The position numbers and the translations under genes were made by a program. The notes beneath the pieces were generated by a model. That model was not told the DNA's origin and made no database searches. It saw only the letters and a list, made by a program, of their open reading frames with translations. Positions 7,890 to 16,528 of a stretch of 64,000 nucleotides of DNA are shown piece after piece. Source of the DNA: Peptoniphilus lacydonensis (GTDB lineage Bacteria > Bacillota > Clostridia > Tissierellales > Peptoniphilaceae); contig NZ_FNWF01000003.1 of assembly GCF_900106515.1 (NCBI RefSeq), positions 186,001 through 250,000 of the forward strand, written 5' to 3'. The first letter of the stretch is position 1, and each line of letters starts with the position of its first letter.

Positions 7890-10800
7890 TTAAATTTTTT
7901 CAATTTTTATCTTTATATCATGACCATTTAAATTTTCAACTTCTGCATCGTTTTCTTCATTTTTAATTTCAAGAGCAAGAGTTTCTGATTTTATAAATTC
8001 TTCATCTGTTGCGATTGCCCTTTCTACTTCTTCATCTGATTTGTAAACTATTTTTATATTGTCCAATATATCTAGGTCTTTTTTCTTTCTAAGTTGTTGA
8101 ATCTTTGACACAAATTCTCTCACATAGCCTTCTTCCAAAAGTTCTTCTGTAAGTTCTGTATCTAAGATTACAAAAAGATTATTTTCCATTATAACATCGA
8201 AGCCCTCTTTTGCACTAATTTTTACTTCAACATAATCTTTTTTTATTCCTGTTTTTTCTCCATCAATTTCGAGATTTACATCTCCCTCATTTAACCTTGC
8301 AAGAAAATCTTTTGCATCTATTTTGCTCAATACTTTTCCAAAACTTTTGACTTTTGATCCCAAAATTTTACCACAAACTTTGAAATTTGGTTTTAATTCA
8401 AATTCCATATATTCAGAAAGATTTTCTTCAAACTGTACTTCTTTTACATTTAATTCCTCTTTAATAAGCTCTGTCAAATCTCCAATTATTTCTTGGTATT
8501 TTCCATCGATTATAACTTTTGAAAGTGGCTGTCTAACTTTAATCTTAGCTTCTTCTCTTGACGCTCTTCCCAAGGTTACAAGATCTCTTACAAGGTCCAT
8601 TTTTTCTTCAATTTTATCATTAATCATATTTTCATCGTAATTTGGATAATCTACTAAGTGCACTGATTCTTCATCAGATAGTGACTTAAATAGTTCTTCT
8701 GAAATAAATGGAACAATTGGTGCAATTAATTTTGTTACGCCAAGCAACACTTCATAAGTTGTTTTATAGACTGTAATCTTTGTATTATCTTTATCCGTTT
8801 TCCAAAATCTTCTTCTATTTCTTCTAATATACCAATTTGAAACATCTTCTATTACAAATTCTTGAATTTCTCTTACAACTTTTGTAAGTTCAAATTCATC
8901 CATGTCTTGTCTGACATTTTTTACAAGTCTATTGTATTTAGAAAGAAGCCATTTATCTATTTCTTCTAAATCATCATAACTAACTTTAGTTTCTCTTGGA
9001 TCTATATTATCTGTATTTGCATAAAGACTAAAGAAATTGTAAGTGTTTCTTAGTGATCTAAAAAATTTTGATTCAATTTCACGAAGTCCATCCTCATCAA
9101 ACTTTGTAGGAGTCCATGGTGGTGACACATAAAGTAAATACCATCTCACAACATCGGCCCCATATTTGTCAAATAGTTCAAATGGAGCGACAGTGTTTCC
9201 TCTTGACTTTGACATTTTCTTTCCATCTTTATCAAGGATTAAATCATTTACGAGTACATTTTTATACGGACTTTTGCCAGTCATATAAGTTGAAATTGCA
9301 ATAAGTGAGTAAAACCATCCTCTAGTTTGATCAATCCCTTCAGAAATAAAATCTGCTGGGAATAATTCATTAAAATTATCTTTATTTTCAAATGGATAAT
9401 GCCATTGTGCAAAAGGCATTGATCCAGAATCAAACCAAACATCGACTACATCAGGCTCTCTAGTCATTTCGCCACCACATTTTGGGCATCTAAGCTTAAT
9501 GTCATCTACATATGGTCTATGGAGTTCAACGTCTTCTGGCACATCTGTCGTTGCCTTTTCTCTTAAATCAGCAATTGAACCTACTGATTCAATATGACCA
9601 CATTCACATCTATAAAGTGGAAGTGGTGTTCCCCAATATCTAGATCTAGAAATTGCCCAGTCATTTAAATTTTCAAGCCAATTCCCAAATCTCTTTTCTC
9701 CAACAAAATCTGGGAACCAATTTACGCCATTATTATTTTCAATTAATTTATCCTTAAATTTTGTAACCTCAATATACCATGATGGATGAGCATAATAAAT
9801 TAGCGGAGTGTGACATCTCCAGCAGTGAGGATAATTGTGTGAAACTTTTTGCTTTGAAAATAATAAATCATTGTCTATTAAATAATGAAGCACATCATGA
9901 TCAGCATCAATTACAAATTGACCTTTCCAAGGTGTGTCTGTAAATTTCCCCTCTTCATCAACTGGTTTTAACATTGGAAGATCATAACCTCTTGCAGTTT
10001 GATAGTCATCTTCACCAAATGCAGGTGCAATATGAACAATCCCTGTACCATCTTCAGTTGTAACATAGTCAGCACAGATTACATAAAAGGCCTTTTTATC
10101 TGGATTTAAAAATGTCAAAAGTTGTTCATATTCTAAATACTCTAAATCTTTTCCAAGAAAGGTTTCAACAACTTCATAATCTTCATCTTTTAAAACTTGT
10201 TTTGTTAATGATTTCGCAAGATAATAATAATTTCCGTCTGAATATTTTACTTTTACATATTCTACCTTTGGATTTACCGCAAGGGCAACATTTGATGGAA
10301 GTGTCCAAGGCGTAGTTGTCCAAGCCAAGAAATATTCATTCTCCTTGTCCTTTAGTTTAAATTTACAAGTTGCAGTAGTTGTCTTTATTTCTTCATAACC
10401 TTGTGCAACTTCGTGAGATGCAAGACCAGTTCCACATCTTGGGCAATAAGGTACAATTTTGTGACCTTCATAAATCAATCCGTCTTTGTACATTTTATCT
10501 AAAATATTCCAAACTGATTCAATATAATTATTTTCAAGTGTAATGTATGGATGATCTAAATCAATTAAATATCCCATTCTTCTTGTAAGAGTTCTCCACT
10601 CTTTTTCATATTCAAATACAGACTCTTTACATTTTTTATTAAAATCTTCTACACCATAAGATTCAATATCTTGCTTGTTGTGAAGTCCAAGTTTTTTTTC
10701 AACTTCAATTTCAACTGGAAGACCATGTGTATCCCACCCTGCTTTTCTATTTACTTTATAGCCAAGCATTGTATGATACCTACAAGTCAAATCCTTTAAT

Positions 10801-10991
10801 GTTCTTGCCATTACATGGTGAATGCCTGGTTTTCCATTTGCAGTTGGAGGTCCTTCATAAAAAATATAATTTTCTCCATCTTTTCTCGTTTCAACGGATT
10901 TGTGGAGAAGATCAATTTCATCCCAAAATTGAGAGATCTTTTCTTCTCTTACGCTAACCTTATCCCTTGATAATTCTTTAAATTTCTCCAT
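7890..10991 (-). CDS. ileS: Isoleucyl-tRNA synthetase
   Basis: This 1033-residue class I enzyme attaches isoleucine to tRNA-Ile in the cytoplasm. The HIGH-type motif is GIHH within GPPTANGKPGIHH (residues 47-59) and the KMSKS motif is KMSKSRGN near residue 592. Cys pairs such as CPRCGTG and CPKCGGEM suggest structural zinc sites. Length and the GIHH form fit the longer type-2 (eukaryote-like) IleRS family, which in other bacteria is associated with reduced mupirocin sensitivity (family knowledge, not tested here). The start ATG is preceded by GAGG-like sequence (AATGAGGAGTTTTAAATG). Expression is controlled by the T-box leader upstream, and the gene ends in a strong terminator. Confidence 0.98.
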   Translation of the reverse strand: MEKFKELSRDKVSVREEKISQFWDEIDLLHKSVETRKDGENYIFYEGPPTANGKPGIHHVMARTLKDLTCRYHTMLGYKVNRKAGWDTHGLPVEIEVEKKLGLHNKQDIESYGVEDFNKKCKESVFEYEKEWRTLTRRMGYLIDLDHPYITLENNYIESVWNILDKMYKDGLIYEGHKIVPYCPRCGTGLASHEVAQGYEEIKTTTATCKFKLKDKENEYFLAWTTTPWTLPSNVALAVNPKVEYVKVKYSDGNYYYLAKSLTKQVLKDEDYEVVETFLGKDLEYLEYEQLLTFLNPDKKAFYVICADYVTTEDGTGIVHIAPAFGEDDYQTARGYDLPMLKPVDEEGKFTDTPWKGQFVIDADHDVLHYLIDNDLLFSKQKVSHNYPHCWRCHTPLIYYAHPSWYIEVTKFKDKLIENNNGVNWFPDFVGEKRFGNWLENLNDWAISRSRYWGTPLPLYRCECGHIESVGSIADLREKATTDVPEDVELHRPYVDDIKLRCPKCGGEMTREPDVVDVWFDSGSMPFAQWHYPFENKDNFNELFPADFISEGIDQTRGWFYSLIAISTYMTGKSPYKNVLVNDLILDKDGKKMSKSRGNTVAPFELFDKYGADVVRWYLLYVSPPWTPTKFDEDGLREIESKFFRSLRNTYNFFSLYANTDNIDPRETKVSYDDLEEIDKWLLSKYNRLVKNVRQDMDEFELTKVVREIQEFVIEDVSNWYIRRNRRRFWKTDKDNTKITVYKTTYEVLLGVTKLIAPIVPFISEELFKSLSDEESVHLVDYPNYDENMINDKIEEKMDLVRDLVTLGRASREEAKIKVRQPLSKVIIDGKYQEIIGDLTELIKEELNVKEVQFEENLSEYMEFELKPNFKVCGKILGSKVKSFGKVLSKIDAKDFLARLNEGDVNLEIDGEKTGIKKDYVEVKISAKEGFDVIMENNLFVILDTELTEELLEEGYVREFVSKIQQLRKKKDLDILDNIKIVYKSDEEVERAIATDEEFIKSETLALEIKNEENDAEVENLNGHDIKIKIEKI

Positions 10992-11021
10992 TTAAAACTC
11001 CTCATTCTCCCTAATTTATTT

Positions 11022-11228
11022 ATAAAAAAATCCCCTCTCAAAAAAGAGAAGGGACGAACTAACCGCGGTACCACCCTAATTATAGGTAACTATCACTTAA
11101 AATTTTAACGCATAAACGCAAAGGCTTTTGACCTTTGAGCTCCGAGGTGATCTGTAAATCATAAAAACACAGTTTCACACCAACCAACTGCTCTCTTAGT
11201 TTTTTTTAATTTACCGTCCTCATCAAAG
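11022..11228 (-). promoter_or_regulatory. T-box leader (isoleucine) with terminator
   Basis: The minus strand carries the T-box hallmark AGGGTGGTACCGCGG (11064-11078), which binds the acceptor end of uncharged tRNA. Downstream is an intrinsic terminator: 9-bp stem TCCCTTCTC / GAGAGGGGA (11031-11055) followed by TTTTTTTATA. Upstream, stem I carries AGAGAGCAG and, in the specifier region, AGATCACC; the ATC triplet (11149-11151), followed by the usual purine, is an isoleucine codon and fits the downstream ileS. Uncharged tRNA-Ile should favour antitermination. Confidence 0.93.
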
Positions 11229-11229
11229 C

Positions 11230-11634
11230 TTATATAAAATTGTCTATCGTTTGATTTTTAAACATCTTTATTATATCAGATTGCATTAATGCCAAAGATT
11301 TATGAAATTTACAATGCCTAAAGTCTTCAGAATTTTTATTGCAATATCCATCACTCTGTAAACATCTATTAATTTCAATAGGTCCATCGACTGCTGTAAG
11401 TATATCATACAAAGTAATATCTTCTTTTGGTTTTTTTAAAAAATATCCACCCTTTGAGCCTCTTTTTGCATCAGTTATTCCTGCTAAATTTAATTTTCTA
11501 AGTATTCTTAATGTAAATCTCTTTGTGACACCTTCCATTTCTGCAATTTCAGGCGCACCTATTACTTGCCCTTCATGTTTAGCAAGATAGCCTACAATCC
11601 TAAAGGCATAATCTGTTTCCTGTGTTATTCTCAT
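11230..11634 (-). CDS. Rrf2-family transcriptional regulator with Fe-S type cysteines
   Basis: The 134-residue protein has the Rrf2 winged helix (MRITQETDYAFRIVGYLA; VTKRFTLRILRKLNLAG; KRGSKGGYFL wing) and the DITLYDILTAVDGP segment of the family. Cys91, Cys98 and Cys108 followed by His111 (CLQSDGYC...HCKFH) resemble the Fe-S ligands of IscR/NsrR-type members, although the spacing between the last two cysteines is longer. It may sense Fe-S status, oxidants or nitric oxide; the target is unknown. It lies between the COG4091 dehydrogenase and ileS, reading in the same direction. Confidence 0.9.
   Translation of the reverse strand: MRITQETDYAFRIVGYLAKHEGQVIGAPEIAEMEGVTKRFTLRILRKLNLAGITDAKRGSKGGYFLKKPKEDITLYDILTAVDGPIEINRCLQSDGYCNKNSEDFRHCKFHKSLALMQSDIIKMFKNQTIDNFI
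11270..11278 (-). promoter_or_regulatory. Possible extended -10 promoter for the T-box/ileS transcript
   Basis: TGATATAAT lies inside the 3' end of the Rrf2 gene, about 40 bases before the T-box stem I. It would start transcription near 11263. No convincing -35 was found; read-through from the Rrf2 gene is the alternative. Confidence 0.3.
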
Positions 11635-11669
11635 ATCATCACCTATTTTGTATATTATACCATCTTTAT

Positions 11670-12947
11670 TTACTTTTTGAAATAATCATCTTGTTTTTTT
11701 CTAATTTTTACAATTTCCGAATCTTGATTTAAATATAAATCATCATATGTCAAAATACTTCCTTTAGAAATATCTTTTTGTGCATAAGCTCCATCAGTAA
11801 TAATTCCAATTGGAACGTGATTTCCACAAACTTTTTCTTCTACTTTTTCAAGTGTTCCAAAAATCATCTCTCCGCCAATAGAATCAAATTTTTCACCTTT
11901 TTTTATATCTCTTTTTGCAACAGCAACAGTTTCTGCACAAGGTTCTCCAACTGGTGCAATTGAAGAATCTCTAAGTACCACAGCCTTTATTATTGAAATC
12001 ATAGTTTCAATACTTGTCAAATGATAGGGCCTGTAAATTGCATAATTTGGTCCCTCACCCATGGATAAATATTTCATTTCGGAATCAATTATATCAGATT
12101 TAGATTTAACTATTGCAAAAACTCCTGGTGCAATTCCTGTTGCAAAATCTACGACTCCATAAGAATTTAAAATACCGCCGTCTTTTTTTAATTTAAAATC
12201 ATCTGCAATTTTCTTTGGAACTGTATCTACAAAGTGACAACCTCTAACATCTGGCACAAACCCAATTGCGTTACAAACAGAGTTAAGTTCAATCATAGTA
12301 TTTGTACCATCTACAAAAGAAGTGAGCATTCTAGGATTAATTCCTCTTTTTATTGCTTCTTCTTTTAAATCTTCTGGCTTTGCATAATTATCTAGTTTAT
12401 TATTTTTCCCTTTCCCAAGAACTAAAACTTCAAAACCACAATTTTTTGCAAATTCATAAATTTCAACAATTGCCCCTGGTTCATCTCCCTTAGTTCCAGA
12501 ATAAATAACTCCCTTTTTATCCGCAAGAACTTTTAGATAAGGCCCAACTGTCGCATCCATTTCAACATTTAAACTTACTATATCAACATTATTTTCTATT
12601 GCAAGTAGAGATAGTTTTGTTCCTGTTTCTGTATCTCCTGTACAATCAACTAAACAATCCACAAGAGTTGCTGCAATTTTATTATTTGTAGTTGCAATAT
12701 ATTTTTTATCTTTTAAAAGTTTCTTTGCTTTTTCTAAATCGTCAGTGAATGCAAAATCTTTATCATTAATATTTGACGAATTAATAGCTTTTTTTAAAGT
12801 TTCTTTATTTCTTGAAGAAAAGACTATGGGATAAAAATTCTCATTTTGGCTTAAAAGCGTAAAGAGCGAGGCACCCATAATACCAGAGCCCACAATTCCA
12901 ACAGAAATATTACCATATTCCCTTAATTTATTCTGTAAATAAAACAT
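11670..12947 (-). CDS. Predicted NAD(P)-dependent dehydrogenase, COG4091 homoserine-dehydrogenase-like with SAF domain
   Basis: A 425-residue protein with an N-terminal Rossmann fold (VGIVGSGIMGASLF, about residues 15-28), a central region with conserved Cys/Asp/Gly segments (SLNVEMDATVGPYL, SGTKGDEPGAI), and a C-terminal SAF domain (about 340-410: AVAKRDIKKGEKFDSIGGEM; AQKDISKGSILTYDDL). This order is that of predicted homoserine dehydrogenases of COG4091, whose true substrates vary and are often sugar-derived. It is not the classical threonine-pathway enzyme, since no ACT domain or other threonine genes are nearby. Start supported by GGAGGAATA before the ATG. Confidence 0.8.
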   Translation of the reverse strand: MFYLQNKLREYGNISVGIVGSGIMGASLFTLLSQNENFYPIVFSSRNKETLKKAINSSNINDKDFAFTDDLEKAKKLLKDKKYIATTNNKIAATLVDCLVDCTGDTETGTKLSLLAIENNVDIVSLNVEMDATVGPYLKVLADKKGVIYSGTKGDEPGAIVEIYEFAKNCGFEVLVLGKGKNNKLDNYAKPEDLKEEAIKRGINPRMLTSFVDGTNTMIELNSVCNAIGFVPDVRGCHFVDTVPKKIADDFKLKKDGGILNSYGVVDFATGIAPGVFAIVKSKSDIIDSEMKYLSMGEGPNYAIYRPYHLTSIETMISIIKAVVLRDSSIAPVGEPCAETVAVAKRDIKKGEKFDSIGGEMIFGTLEKVEEKVCGNHVPIGIITDGAYAQKDISKGSILTYDDLYLNQDSEIVKIRKKQDDYFKK

Positions 12948-13017
12948 TATTCCTCCAATATTTATGTCACAATTTATAATTTATAAATTTTATTTGCAAA
13001 ACTATTTTAATCTCAAC

Positions 13018-14226
13018 TTATCTATATTGCAAATTATTTTTGTTAGAAAGTATTTTTCCAAGTCTATACCCACAAGCTATGGCAAAGTGAAGATTGTATC
13101 CTCCACAATCGCCATCAATATCTAAGGCTTCTCCAATAACATATAAACCATCAATTTTTTTAACTGAATAATCAAAACTATTTATTTGAGATAATTCCAC
13201 TCCACCTCTTGTAACCTGTGAATTTTTAAATCCATTTGTTCCAGTAACTTTAAATCTTGATTTTAATAACAAATCCACAATTTTTTCAAACTCTAAAATA
13301 GAAATCATATTCATAGCAATCTTTTTATCTAAGTCCAGTGAATCAATTATATAGTGAACAAATTTTTTATCCACTATTCCAATCAAAAACTCTTCCAAAG
13401 AAAAATCCGGGAACATATAGTATCTAGAATATAGCATCTCTTTAGTATTTTCATCTACATTGTTAATTATTGGAACTTCAATAAAATTATTTTCAGTAAC
13501 ATTCACAGACAAATCTAAAATAGGCGGACCACTTATTCCATAATTAGTAAAAAGAATTTCTCCACTTCTTTCGTCAATCTTTTTATCTTCTTTATAAAAC
13601 TTTACATTTCCAATAACCTTAGTTCCACTCAAATGTTTTAAGTATTTTGAATCTAGTTTTATTTGTGTGAGAGCTGGTTTTAAATCTGTAATTTTAACAT
13701 CAAGATTTTCTAAAATTTTAAAGCTCTTTCCATCGGAACCACTAGAAGGCATTGACTTTGCCCCTGCTGAGAAAATTACTATATCCGCTTTTATGCTTTC
13801 TTTATCTGTTAGAACTGTAAAGGTATTTTTATTTTTTTCAACTAATTTTACTTCTGTATTAGTTCTTATATCAATTTCTTTTTTAGAAAGCCAATACATT
13901 AATACGGATAAAACTGTATTTGCCTTTAATGTCTTCGGATAAACTCTCTTCCCATCTGTTGTAGATTCAAGCCCTAAAACTTTAAAATAATTAATTAAAT
14001 CTTCGTTTGAAAAATCTTTCAAAGTATCCTTTACAAAATTAGTATTATTATAATTTTTTCGAGACAACTCTAAATTTGTGTAATTACATCTACCATTACC
14101 TGTTGCTAACAATTTTTTTCCTATTCTATCATTTTTTTCAATTAAAATTACATTATTAAATTTATTTTTTGCATTTATAGCAGTAACCATTCCCGCTGGT
14201 CCTGCTCCTATTATAACTATATCCAT
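13018..14226 (-). CDS. FAD-dependent oxidoreductase, HI0933/BaiN family
   Basis: This 402-residue flavoprotein begins with a dinucleotide-binding motif (DIVIIGAGPAGMVTAINA) and has the family segments RIGKKLLATGNGRCNYTNLE near residues 42-60 and a C-terminal FAD motif (GLYVIGEALDIDGDCGGYNL). The family (COG2081) includes BaiN and proteins of unknown substrate; a role in reduction of unsaturated compounds is possible but not shown here. Transcribed divergently from the pyrophosphatase gene from a promoter at 14241-14270. Confidence 0.88.
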   Translation of the reverse strand: MDIVIIGAGPAGMVTAINAKNKFNNVILIEKNDRIGKKLLATGNGRCNYTNLELSRKNYNNTNFVKDTLKDFSNEDLINYFKVLGLESTTDGKRVYPKTLKANTVLSVLMYWLSKKEIDIRTNTEVKLVEKNKNTFTVLTDKESIKADIVIFSAGAKSMPSSGSDGKSFKILENLDVKITDLKPALTQIKLDSKYLKHLSGTKVIGNVKFYKEDKKIDERSGEILFTNYGISGPPILDLSVNVTENNFIEVPIINNVDENTKEMLYSRYYMFPDFSLEEFLIGIVDKKFVHYIIDSLDLDKKIAMNMISILEFEKIVDLLLKSRFKVTGTNGFKNSQVTRGGVELSQINSFDYSVKKIDGLYVIGEALDIDGDCGGYNLHFAIACGYRLGKILSNKNNLQYR

Positions 14227-14240
14227 AATATCACTATTAA

Positions 14241-14270
14241 ATTATAGCCTAACTTAATATAAATTTACAA
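14241..14270 (-). promoter_or_regulatory. Promoter for the BaiN-like flavoprotein gene
   Basis: On the minus strand TTGTAA (14265-14270) and TATAAT (14241-14246) are separated by 18 bases, about 15 bases before the ATG. Confidence 0.6.
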
Positions 14271-14285
14271 GATTTTAAGAAAACT

Positions 14286-14294
14286 ATGGTATAA
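14286..14294 (+). promoter_or_regulatory. Extended -10 promoter for the CBS pyrophosphatase gene
   Basis: TGGTATAAT (TG-N-TATAAT) lies 22 bases before the start ATG at 14317; the ribosome-binding site GGAGG is at 14308-14312. It is back to back with the flavoprotein promoter. Confidence 0.55.
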
Positions 14295-14316
14295 TATCAT
14301 GGAATTTGGAGGAATC

Positions 14317-15951
14317 ATGAAAAATAAAACTTATATAACAGGACATAAAAATCCTGATACTGATAGTATTTGTTCTGCCATAGCCCTCGCAGAACTTAAA
14401 AATAAAATGGGTGAAGATTCAGAAGCTATAAGGCTTGGGAATTTAAATAGAGAAACAGAATTTGTCTTAAATTACTTCAAAGTAAATAAACCAAGACTTA
14501 AAACTTCTATAAAACCTCAAATAAGAGATATTGACTACGATGCAGCTTATTGTGTTAATCCAAACCTTTCTATGGCTTCTGCTATGGATTTAATTCAAAA
14601 AAATAATATCAATTCCCTTCCCGTTGTTGATGACGATGACAATCTAATTGGAATTGTCAGCTTATCTAATATTGCCTCATCTTATATGGAAATATGGGAC
14701 GACTCTATTATTGGAAGAAGCAATACAAGTTTTGAAAATATCTTAGATGTTTTAAGGGGAAAGATTTTATATTTACCAGAAGTTCCTAGAAAATTTTCTG
14801 GTAAAATGGCAGTAAAGGCAATAAAAAATCAAGATTTAATTAAAGAAGGAGATATTGTAATTGTTGGCGACGATGTAAATGATCAAGAATCTGTCATAAA
14901 AAAGAAAGTTTCTCTTTTAATTTTAACTATTTCTAGTAAACTAGATGATAATTTAATAGAACTTGCAAAAGAAAATAATGTAGCGGTAATTTCTACTGGA
15001 CTTTCAACTTTTATGGTTGCGAGGATTTTGCCTCAGGCTGTTCCCATTGGATATGTAATGACAAAAGATAATCTTGTTGTATTTCACAAAGATGATTTAA
15101 TTGACGATGTTAGAGAAATAATGGCACAATCAAGATTTAGATCGTATCCAGTATTAGACAATAAAAATAAGGTTATTGGAAATATTTCAAGATATCATTT
15201 AATTTCAAACTTGAAGAAAAAAATAACTTTAGTAGATCACAACGAAAAAAATCAATCTATCGAAGACCTGGATTCTGCAGAAATTGTGCAAATTGTTGAT
15301 CACCACAGAGTCGCCAACATTTCTACTGCTTCTCCAATTTATTTTAGAAATGAACCTGTGGGCTCAACAGCCACTATTATTTCAAAAATGTTTTTTGAAA
15401 ATGGAATCAAACCTTCAAGACAAATTGCAGGTTTACTTTGTGCAGCAATTATATCTGACACGCTTCTGTTTAGATCTCCAACTTCAACTGAAACTGACAA
15501 GTATGTATTAAATAAAATGAAAAAAATTGCAGCTATTGATGTAGATAGTTTTGCAATGGAAATGTTTAAAGCTGGAACAAGCTTGGAGGGGCAAAAGCCT
15601 GAAGAACTTTTAAAAAGCGATGTTAAAAACTTTTCTATCGAAGGCGTTAATGTAAGAGTTTGCCAAATATTTACTATGAATTTAGAAAGCACATCCACTG
15701 TGGAAAAAGATTTAAAAGATACTATGGAAAATTTCTTAGAAAATTCTGATACTGAAACTTTTGTGCTTATGATTACAGACATTTTTAAAGAAGTTTCAGA
15801 AGTTATTATAGTTGGAAATTTTAAAGATGCAATTGCAAAAAAATTTGAAAGTGAAATTTATAATGATAAATTTATATCAGAAGGGCTTTTATCAAGGAAA
15901 AAACAACTTATCCCTAAAATTAGTTCAGCTATTTCAGAAGAGTTATCTTAA
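14317..15951 (+). CDS. Manganese-dependent inorganic diphosphatase with CBS and DRTGG domains
   Basis: This class II pyrophosphatase (544 residues) splits PPi to phosphate in the cytoplasm. The DHH catalytic core starts with GHKNPDTDS (residues 9-17; His10, Asp14, Asp16 metal ligands) and continues after an insert with VDHHRV near residue 327 and a DHHA2 domain. The insert holds a first CBS motif (about 60-115), a DRTGG domain (about 120-240) and a second CBS motif (about 245-300), which in this family bind adenine nucleotides and regulate activity. ATG 14317 is chosen because GGAGG precedes it; an upstream in-frame ATG at 14299 lies at the predicted transcription start. Confidence 0.95.
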   Translation: MKNKTYITGHKNPDTDSICSAIALAELKNKMGEDSEAIRLGNLNRETEFVLNYFKVNKPRLKTSIKPQIRDIDYDAAYCVNPNLSMASAMDLIQKNNINSLPVVDDDDNLIGIVSLSNIASSYMEIWDDSIIGRSNTSFENILDVLRGKILYLPEVPRKFSGKMAVKAIKNQDLIKEGDIVIVGDDVNDQESVIKKKVSLLILTISSKLDDNLIELAKENNVAVISTGLSTFMVARILPQAVPIGYVMTKDNLVVFHKDDLIDDVREIMAQSRFRSYPVLDNKNKVIGNISRYHLISNLKKKITLVDHNEKNQSIEDLDSAEIVQIVDHHRVANISTASPIYFRNEPVGSTATIISKMFFENGIKPSRQIAGLLCAAIISDTLLFRSPTSTETDKYVLNKMKKIAAIDVDSFAMEMFKAGTSLEGQKPEELLKSDVKNFSIEGVNVRVCQIFTMNLESTSTVEKDLKDTMENFLENSDTETFVLMITDIFKEVSEVIIVGNFKDAIAKKFESEIYNDKFISEGLLSRKKQLIPKISSAISEELS

Positions 15952-15952
15952 C

Positions 15953-16008
15953 TTTAAAATTAAAAGGAACTATCATTTTTTATTTGATAAGCTCCTTTTA
16001 ATTTTAAA
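15953..16008. terminator. Bidirectional terminator between convergent genes
   Basis: A 16-base arm (TTTAAAATTAAAAGGA) and its complement flank a loop containing TATCA/TGATA; both sides end in A/T-rich tracts. It separates the plus-strand pyrophosphatase from the minus-strand acidic protein gene. Confidence 0.75.
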
Positions 16009-16013
16009 AATTT

Positions 16014-16514
16014 TTAATTATCTCTACTGCAGTCACAATTGTGAGTATGATTATGATGCTCTTGATTATTTTCTCCTTCACTCTCATCCATATACACATT
16101 TAAATCTTTTATTCCATAAATACTTTCAAGTTCTTCAGAAAATTTCACAACAGATTTTGCATCAAAATCATAAATATAAACTTCGCTCCCATAGTTTAAT
16201 ATCTCTAATTTTAAAATTCCATCATCGTATAAATTTATTCCCATAAAATTTAGTGCAGAATCACCAATTAAATTATCTAAAATCACTTTTTTAAATTCAT
16301 CATCTACTATTCCTTGAAAAATAAGCTCATACCCATTTTCATTGGTATAAACTGCAAATTCTTCAACTATTTTCTTTGAATTTATATCTTCTTTTAAACT
16401 TTTTATTTGGTAAGAATCACATCTATTTAAAAAGATTTTTAGAATATCATAAATTGGTTTTAAATCAACATCTTCATCTATAAAAACATCTTTTTCAAAA
16501 TTTATATAATACAA
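16014..16514 (-). CDS. Acidic conserved hypothetical protein with His/Cys-rich metal tail
   Basis: No family was recognised in this 166-residue protein. It is acidic (pI low by inspection) and ends in a metal-binding-looking tail, EHHNHTHNCDC. The start codon is TTG at 16514, supported by AGAGGTG five bases upstream; 14 bases separate it from the DUF4153 gene, so the two are probably co-transcribed. The tail resembles the N-terminal HEHDENCECG of the DUF1292 protein at 54324-54659. A link with zinc or nickel is only an inference. Confidence 0.7.
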   Translation of the reverse strand: MYYINFEKDVFIDEDVDLKPIYDILKIFLNRCDSYQIKSLKEDINSKKIVEEFAVYTNENGYELIFQGIVDDEFKKVILDNLIGDSALNFMGINLYDDGILKLEILNYGSEVYIYDFDAKSVVKFSEELESIYGIKDLNVYMDESEGENNQEHHNHTHNCDCSRDN

Positions 16515-16528
16515 CTCATCACCTCTAA

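Noticed and set aside
15284-15511. Two overlapping frames (plus 15284-15511, minus 15339-15782) inside the pyrophosphatase gene
   Set aside because: Both are shadows of the coding frame of the CBS pyrophosphatase and lack start signals.
15812-16246. Plus-strand frame over the terminator at 15953-16008
   Set aside because: It begins inside the pyrophosphatase gene and crosses a strong terminator and the opposite-strand acidic protein; composition is not protein-like.
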